Positions 6,359 to 9,578 of a DNA stretch of 9,578 nucleotides are shown one piece after another; position 1 is the stretch's first letter, and every line of letters begins with the position of its first letter. This stretch comes from Bacillota bacterium (GTDB lineage: Bacteria; Bacillota; Desulfotomaculia; Desulfotomaculales; JAJYZD01). The stretch spans positions 1-9,578 of the forward strand of contig JAJYZD010000138.1 of assembly GCA_021800315.1 (NCBI GenBank). Direction: 5' to 3'. A program made the translations under genes and the position numbers. Below the pieces are notes generated by a model. It was not told the DNA's origin. It made no database searches and saw only the letters and a program-made list of their open reading frames with translations.

Positions 6359-8337
6359 GCCGGACCCCCCTCGAGCAGCGTCCGGAAGACCGGCACGTCC
6401 GGGTAAGCCCCGGCCGCCTCCCGCAGGACGTCGAGCCGCATCCGGTCGTAGATCCCGATCAGCCCCAGGTAATGACCCGGTTCGGCGGGGTCGGCGGCGA
6501 TAGCCTTCCGGTACAGCCCGGCCGCCGCCGGGAAGTCGCCGAGGCTCGCCTTCACTTCCGCGAGTTGCGCGAGCGTTCCGGCATCCGCGGGATTGGCCTC
6601 CAGGAACAGGGAGAAGTACGTTTGGGCGTCGGCGGGGAACCCGTAGCGGAAGAACATTTGGCCCAAGGCGCGCCCGTTCTCCCGCCGATACTCGGGGGTC
6701 AGGCCGGCCAGCAGGGCATCCACCCGGTCCCGCGCTCCCAGGTCCAGGGCCCGTTGCGTGATATCCAGGAGGAGCGCGGTCCCCTCGTCGGCCAGGCTCA
6801 CCCGCGGTCCCCGCCGCTTGTGCAGGGAGTCCCGCAATAGGCCCACGACCGCGCCGGTGTCCAGGGAAAGCCCCATGGCGAAAAGTTCGTCGACCAGGGG
6901 ACGCATCTTGCGCGTATTGCCCTGCAGCCAGAAGCACAGCAGCTTGTTCAGCCTGGCCAGCGGGTGGATGTCCTGCCCGGGGGCGAAGCCGTCCAGGATC
7001 CGGAGCGCTTCCAGGAAACGCTTTTGCTGAAAGAGGCAGATCGCCTGCCAGAGCGTCACTTCTGGCTGGGGTTCCTGCTGGGCGGTGTAGCGGTCGATGT
7101 AGACCAGGGCCAGGCGGTAGGCCGATTGGCGGAAAAGGATCCGGGCCATGGACAGATGGGCCTGCGGGGTGCAGAAGTCGCAGATCCCTTCCAGGGCCAG
7201 CCCCGCGTTTTCCGGGTCCTCCCGGGGTTTGAGCAGGCGGACCAGGTTTTCCAGGGCGGGCATGAACGAAGGATTGTCCCGGAGACTCGCGATGTAGTAT
7301 TGCAGGGCCTGGTCTTCGTTCCTGAACACCTCCCCCAGGCGGCCCAGGTAGAAATAGGAGCGGAAGCCGCGGAGGCCGAAAAAGGGGGCGTAATAGGGGG
7401 GCTGCCCGGGCAGCGAGACGGTCCTCAGGAAGTAATCGTGGGCCTCCCCGTACCTTTTTTCCTCGAAGGCGATTAAACCGGCGTAGTAGTGGAGGTCGGC
7501 GTAGTCGGGAAACAGCGAGAGCCCGAGCCGGATGGTTTCCATGGCCTCCCCGAACCCGCCGGCGGCAAAGTGGGCGAGGACGATGTAGCGAAGCAGCTTG
7601 GGCAGGTAAACGGTGTGGGGGTCGATGCCCCGCGCGGCGGCCGTCAGCTCGGCCGCCGCCTCCCGGTGTCTTTCGGCCCGGAACAGCTCCACCCCGTAAT
7701 GGTAACGGAGCAGGCGGTTTTCCGGGTCGTTTGCCAGTTCCTGCCTGATAAGGCCCAGGTTCCGGGCTTTTTTGTCCTTGTCGTCGAGGTGGGAGTCCAG
7801 GTAGCCGTAGTGGATGATCTCCAGGTCCTGGGCTATCCGGTAGCCGGCCCCGGGGTTTTGGGCGAGGATAACGTCGACGATCTGTTCGTGGATGGCTCCG
7901 TGGAACCGGTATTCCCGGCGGTTGCGGAACAGGCGGAAGACCAGGTCGGGGGACGGCTCGATCCAGCCTTCGCCGCCCAGGTAGTTGACGATCTTGACGA
8001 AATAGCCTTCCACATCCACATCATCATCATCCGCGTCCACCAATCGGCGCAGCACTTCCCGGCCACCGGCGGCCAGTTCCTCGTCGGCGTCCAGAAAGAG
8101 GATCCACTCCCCGGTGGCCGGCTCCAGGGAAGCGTTGCGGGACTCGGCGAAGCTGCCGTTCCAGGGATGCCGGTACACCCTGGCCCCCGCTGCCACGGCC
8201 AGGGCGCAGGTGTCGTCCTGCGACCCGGTATCGACCACGATGATCTCGTCAACCGCGCCGGCCACGCTGGCCAGGCAGCGGCGGATGTTCTTTTCCTCGT
8301 CTTTCACGATCATGCACAAACTGATCTTGTTGTTCAT
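6355..8337 (-). CDS. Family 2 glycosyltransferase with long TPR C-terminal region, first gene of the block
   Basis: This is a 660-aa protein. The GT2 domain (residues 1-180) carries ISLCMIVKDEE at 5-15, DTGSQDDT at 36-43, LDADEEL at 82-88, FRLFRN at 134-139, GAIHEQI at 147-153 and HYGYL at 176-180. A short acidic run (DADDDDVDV, 101-109) is inserted after the DXD region, encoded by GATGATGATGATG. Residues about 200-640 form TPR-like helical repeats, clearest at 275-305 (YADLHYYAGLIAFEEKRYGE) and 585-615 (LAQLAEVKASLGDFPAAAGL). Length and order match TPR-linked GT2 enzymes, in which the helical part is thought to bind the protein acceptor. ATG at 8337 is fixed by strand 1 and an in-frame stop upstream, but the ribosome binding site is weak (AAAGGA about 15 bases away). 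It probably heads the minus-strand operon, overlapping the next gene by ATGA. Cytosolic; substrate unknown. Confidence 0.9.
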   Translation of the reverse strand: MNNKISLCMIVKDEEKNIRRCLASVAGAVDEIIVVDTGSQDDTCALAVAAGARVYRHPWNGSFAESRNASLEPATGEWILFLDADEELAAGGREVLRRLVDADDDDVDVEGYFVKIVNYLGGEGWIEPSPDLVFRLFRNRREYRFHGAIHEQIVDVILAQNPGAGYRIAQDLEIIHYGYLDSHLDDKDKKARNLGLIRQELANDPENRLLRYHYGVELFRAERHREAAAELTAAARGIDPHTVYLPKLLRYIVLAHFAAGGFGEAMETIRLGLSLFPDYADLHYYAGLIAFEEKRYGEAHDYFLRTVSLPGQPPYYAPFFGLRGFRSYFYLGRLGEVFRNEDQALQYYIASLRDNPSFMPALENLVRLLKPREDPENAGLALEGICDFCTPQAHLSMARILFRQSAYRLALVYIDRYTAQQEPQPEVTLWQAICLFQQKRFLEALRILDGFAPGQDIHPLARLNKLLCFWLQGNTRKMRPLVDELFAMGLSLDTGAVVGLLRDSLHKRRGPRVSLADEGTALLLDITQRALDLGARDRVDALLAGLTPEYRRENGRALGQMFFRYGFPADAQTYFSLFLEANPADAGTLAQLAEVKASLGDFPAAAGLYRKAIAADPAEPGHYLGLIGIYDRMRLDVLREAAGAYPDVPVFRTLLEGGPA

Positions 8338-8430
8338 AATGTCGGCGCTGTTCCTTTACTGTCCAGGTTTTGCTTTTCCCGTGGGGACAACCGGCGGCGG
8401 GACCCCGTAGAATTTTCTATCTTTATTGGT

Positions 8431-8460
8431 ATTATACGTATTAAGAGGTGTATCGTTCCA
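8431..8460 (-). promoter_or_regulatory. Weak candidate promoter for the glycosyltransferase operon
   Basis: On the minus strand a perfect TATAAT (8436-8431) lies in an AT-rich island between the divergent gene sets, about 94 bases before the first glycosyltransferase ATG. The best -35 match at 18-bp spacing is TGGAAC (8460-8455), only three of six consensus bases. A sporulation sigma factor is possible but I could not fit one convincingly. Confidence 0.25.
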
Positions 8461-8528
8461 TTCCTGAAAAAATATCCTATAGGAGAACGGGCAACCGGGC
8501 TGTCTACCAGGTGCCCGGACCATCGGGC

Positions 8529-8672
8529 TTCCCGGGTATCACCGGCACCGGACTGTCCATCACCGTCCCGGCCGGTGGCCTGTCGGTCACGGGCACGGGT
8601 CTGCCGATCACCCCGACCACCGACGGTCTGCCGGTCAGCTGCACCGGGCTGTCCGTACGGACATTCCCGGGG
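8529..8672 (+). repeat. Three diverged 48-bp coding repeats in the DUF6385 remnant
   Basis: Units at 8529-8576, 8577-8624 and 8625-8672 each encode 16 residues of pattern G-L-x-[IV]-T-x-T-G-L-x-[IV]-T followed by a Pro/Gly-containing turn. They are more diverged from one another than the units of the intact gene and contain an odd Cys (PVSCT), consistent with relaxed selection. Confidence 0.65.
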
Positions 8673-8785
8673 ACTTCCGACGTGTTGGAGCCACCCGTGG
8701 CCAACAACAGCAGTACGGCCGGCGGCCCCGATACGTCCTGCAGCGTTCCGGTCCAGCGGGAGTGGACGCTGGCCGTGGTGAACAA
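8669..8785 (+). repeat. Direct repeat shared with 9203-9319 (paralogous duplication)
   Basis: This 117-bp segment aligns without gaps to 9203-9319 at a constant offset of 534 bases. By eye about 13 positions differ. The longest identical blocks cover the NNSSTAGGPD coding region and the REWTLAVVNN coding region. Identity ends sharply at 8785/9319, marking the truncation point of the upstream copy. Confidence 0.8.
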
Positions 8786-8814
8786 TTTTGGATTTTTGAG
8801 GGGTTAGGGTTACA

Positions 8815-8844
8815 TTGCCTCACTGGAAAGACTATCCTTTTAAT
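8815..8844 (+). promoter_or_regulatory. Candidate sigma-A-like promoter for the intact DUF6385 gene
   Basis: TTGCCT (8815-8820) and TTTAAT (8839-8844) are separated by 18 bases, matching four of six and five of six consensus positions. They lie 75 bases before the ATG at 8919, in the only AT-rich stretch between the remnant and the intact gene. If the protein is a spore component, a sporulation sigma factor promoter would be expected instead, and I did not find a clear one. Confidence 0.3.
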
Positions 8845-8918
8845 GGATATCATGGCTGGTTTTCCAGGCGCCCACTGTCTCTCCCGGATTGGACAGATGG
8901 AAAAGAAGGAGTGTTACC

Positions 8919-9533
8919 ATGCCCAACTACAAGGTCTTCCAAGATAATCCCGATCAGGCACGGATCAAGATCTACGGCAATCAGAACCTGGCTGTCAACA
9001 CCGACACCTCCGGTAACCTGGGTATCACCAGCACCGGTCTGGCGATTACGCCGCCGGTCAGCGGTCTGTCGATTACGAGCGCGGGTCTGGCGGTCACGCC
9101 TCCGGCCAGCGGTCTGTCGATTACGAGCACGGGTCTGGCGATCACCCCGCCGGCCAGCGGCCTGCTGATAACCAGCACCGGTCTGGCCGTGCTGGCGTCG
9201 CTGGGGACTTCCGACGTGTCGGAGGCGCCCATAGCCAACAACAGCAGTACGGCCGGCGGCCCCGACACGGCTTACAACGTTCTGGCCCTGCGGGAGTGGA
9301 CGCTGGCCGTGGTGAACAACTCGACCGCCGCCAACGCCCAGGCCCTGGCGAAACTGCAGATCAGTCCGGACGACGCCAACTGGCTGGACGAGGTCTCGTA
9401 CGTGACCCTGAGCGTCGGGCAGGTCTACGGGTTGGTCTCCAGCACGTTCATGAAGTACGCCCGGGTCTACTACGCCGCCGTCAACTCGGCCAGCGCCATA
9501 ACCCTGAACGTCTATTTCCAGGCCCAGACGTAA
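8919..9533 (+). CDS. DUF6385-type Ser/Thr-rich repeat protein, candidate surface or spore structural protein
   Basis: This 204-aa protein has three parts. Residues 1-32 are a conserved leader (MPNYKVFQDNPDQARIKIYG) that is not a signal peptide. Residues 33-96 are four 16-residue repeats of alternating GLSITST and GLAITPPAS, rich in Ser/Thr with short beta-strand periodicity, suggesting a fibrous or beta-solenoid stalk. Residues about 97-204 match the DUF6385 pattern as I recall it: ANNSSTAGGPDT, REWTLAVVNN, LQISPDDANWLDE, a TFMKYARVYY strand and a C-terminal LNVYFQAQT. ATG at 8919 is preceded by AAGGAG at a 7-base spacing; the longer frame from 8889 contains that ribosome binding site and is rejected. 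It is transcribed away from the glycosyltransferase operon, follows a decayed paralogue, and ends in a strong terminator. The lack of a signal peptide fits a spore-coat or exosporium-type protein assembled from the mother cell (inference). The repeats could be a glycosylation acceptor. Domain call good; role unproven. Confidence 0.82.
   Translation: MPNYKVFQDNPDQARIKIYGNQNLAVNTDTSGNLGITSTGLAITPPVSGLSITSAGLAVTPPASGLSITSTGLAITPPASGLLITSTGLAVLASLGTSDVSEAPIANNSSTAGGPDTAYNVLALREWTLAVVNNSTAANAQALAKLQISPDDANWLDEVSYVTLSVGQVYGLVSSTFMKYARVYYAAVNSASAITLNVYFQAQT
9015..9206 (+). repeat. Four in-frame 48-bp tandem repeats
   Basis: Units at 9015-9062, 9063-9110, 9111-9158 and 9159-9206 each encode 16 residues built as 7+9 (GLSITST then GLAITPPAS). 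Units two and three are nearly identical in DNA (for example GGTCTGTCGATTACGAGC in both); the outer units are more diverged. Third-position variation is limited in the central units, suggesting recent unit duplication. Confidence 0.85.
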
Positions 9534-9541
9534 ATCGGCTG

Positions 9542-9578
9542 CCGGGGGGCCCCGTTTTCCCGGGGCTTCCCCGGTTTT
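9542..9578 (+). terminator. Intrinsic terminator of the DUF6385 gene
   Basis: There is an outer stem CCGGGG (9542-9547) with CCCCGG (9569-9574) and an inner stem GCCCCG (9549-9554) with CGGGGC (9561-9566) around a TTTTCC loop, followed by four T residues at the window end. It begins 8 bases after the TAA stop. The stem is very stable, and the T-run may continue beyond the window. Confidence 0.85.

Larger units (their letters stand above)
8448..8807 (+). pseudogene. Truncated, decayed DUF6385-type repeat protein (paralogue of 8919-9533)
   Basis: A 119-codon frame starting at a GTG (8448) has no properly spaced ribosome binding site; the AGGAG near 8482 is followed by no start codon at a usable distance. 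From residue 15 (position 8490) it aligns with the intact neighbour from its residue 20: GNRAV with GNQNLAV, then repeats of type GITGTGLSIT, then PVANNSSTAGGPDT and REWTLAVVNN. Homology stops abruptly at 8785, where the frame runs into FGFLRG and a stop. It therefore lacks the conserved N-terminus (MPNYKVFQDNPDQ in the intact copy) and the last 70 residues, most of the DUF6385 C-terminal domain. It keeps three 16-residue repeats against four in the intact copy. I read it as a gene remnant, though a short expressed repeat peptide cannot be excluded. Confidence 0.7.

Noticed and set aside
6359..6937. 193-codon upstream extension of the 558-aa glycosyltransferase
   Set aside because: The extension is Gly/Arg/Pro-rich shadow sequence inside the preceding gene. 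The conserved first strand and a good ribosome binding site place the start at 6358.
7489..8781. 430-codon plus-strand frame across the first glycosyltransferase gene and the divergent region
   Set aside because: It is antisense to a gene with unambiguous GT2 motifs. It arises from the GC-rich codon use of that gene, has no recognisable domain and no ribosome binding site.
8815..9168. 117-codon plus-strand frame starting with TTG before the DUF6385 gene
   Set aside because: It reads the repeat gene out of frame, giving Arg-rich repeats (RLRARVWRS), and has no ribosome binding site.
9015..9206. The 48-bp repeats as a CRISPR or non-coding satellite
   Set aside because: Units are contiguous, in frame and encode a periodic peptide inside a well-defined gene; there are no spacers.

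Overview
The window looks like a chromosomal piece of a GC-rich, Gram-positive, probably spore-forming bacterium of the Desulfotomaculum/Pelotomaculum (Peptococcaceae) kind. This rests on strong AGGAG-type ribosome binding sites, intrinsic terminators with T-runs, a DUF6385-type repeat protein and RsiV-like DUF3298 architecture, all common in anaerobic Bacillota. The taxonomic call is inference; no rRNA or housekeeping marker is present.

Layout, left to right. (1) Positions 1-141 (minus strand) hold the start of an unrecognised reading frame that runs off the left edge. (2) 177-220 is an intrinsic terminator for the minus-strand gene at 279-878, a small DUF4163/DUF3298 protein with no membrane anchor. 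This left end is visibly more AT-rich than the rest. (3) 963-8337 is a minus-strand block of four glycosyltransferase genes. In transcription order these are three GT2 enzymes with helical/TPR tails (660, 558 and 484 aa), joined by two ATGA stop/start overlaps, then a gap of about 105 bp carrying two perfect palindromes, then a 720-aa fusion of two glycosyltransferase-like domains and a class I methyltransferase. (4) 8338-8447 is a divergent intergenic region. (5) On the plus strand, 8448-8807 is a decayed, truncated copy of a DUF6385 repeat protein. It is followed at 8919-9533 by an intact 204-aa copy with its own ribosome binding site and a strong terminator ending at the right edge.

How the parts may work together (inference): the intact DUF6385 protein carries four 16-residue Ser/Thr-rich repeats and sits back to back with genes supplying five predicted glycosyltransferase domains and a methyltransferase. 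The simplest model is a surface- or spore-glycoprotein island in which the repeat protein, or its relatives elsewhere in the genome, is the acceptor. The 48-bp repeats and the broken duplicate suggest the acceptor gene changes by duplication and repeat-number variation. One glycosyltransferase gene ends inside a palindrome that resembles an IS200/IS605-type end, so its 3' terminus may have been remodelled by a mobile element.
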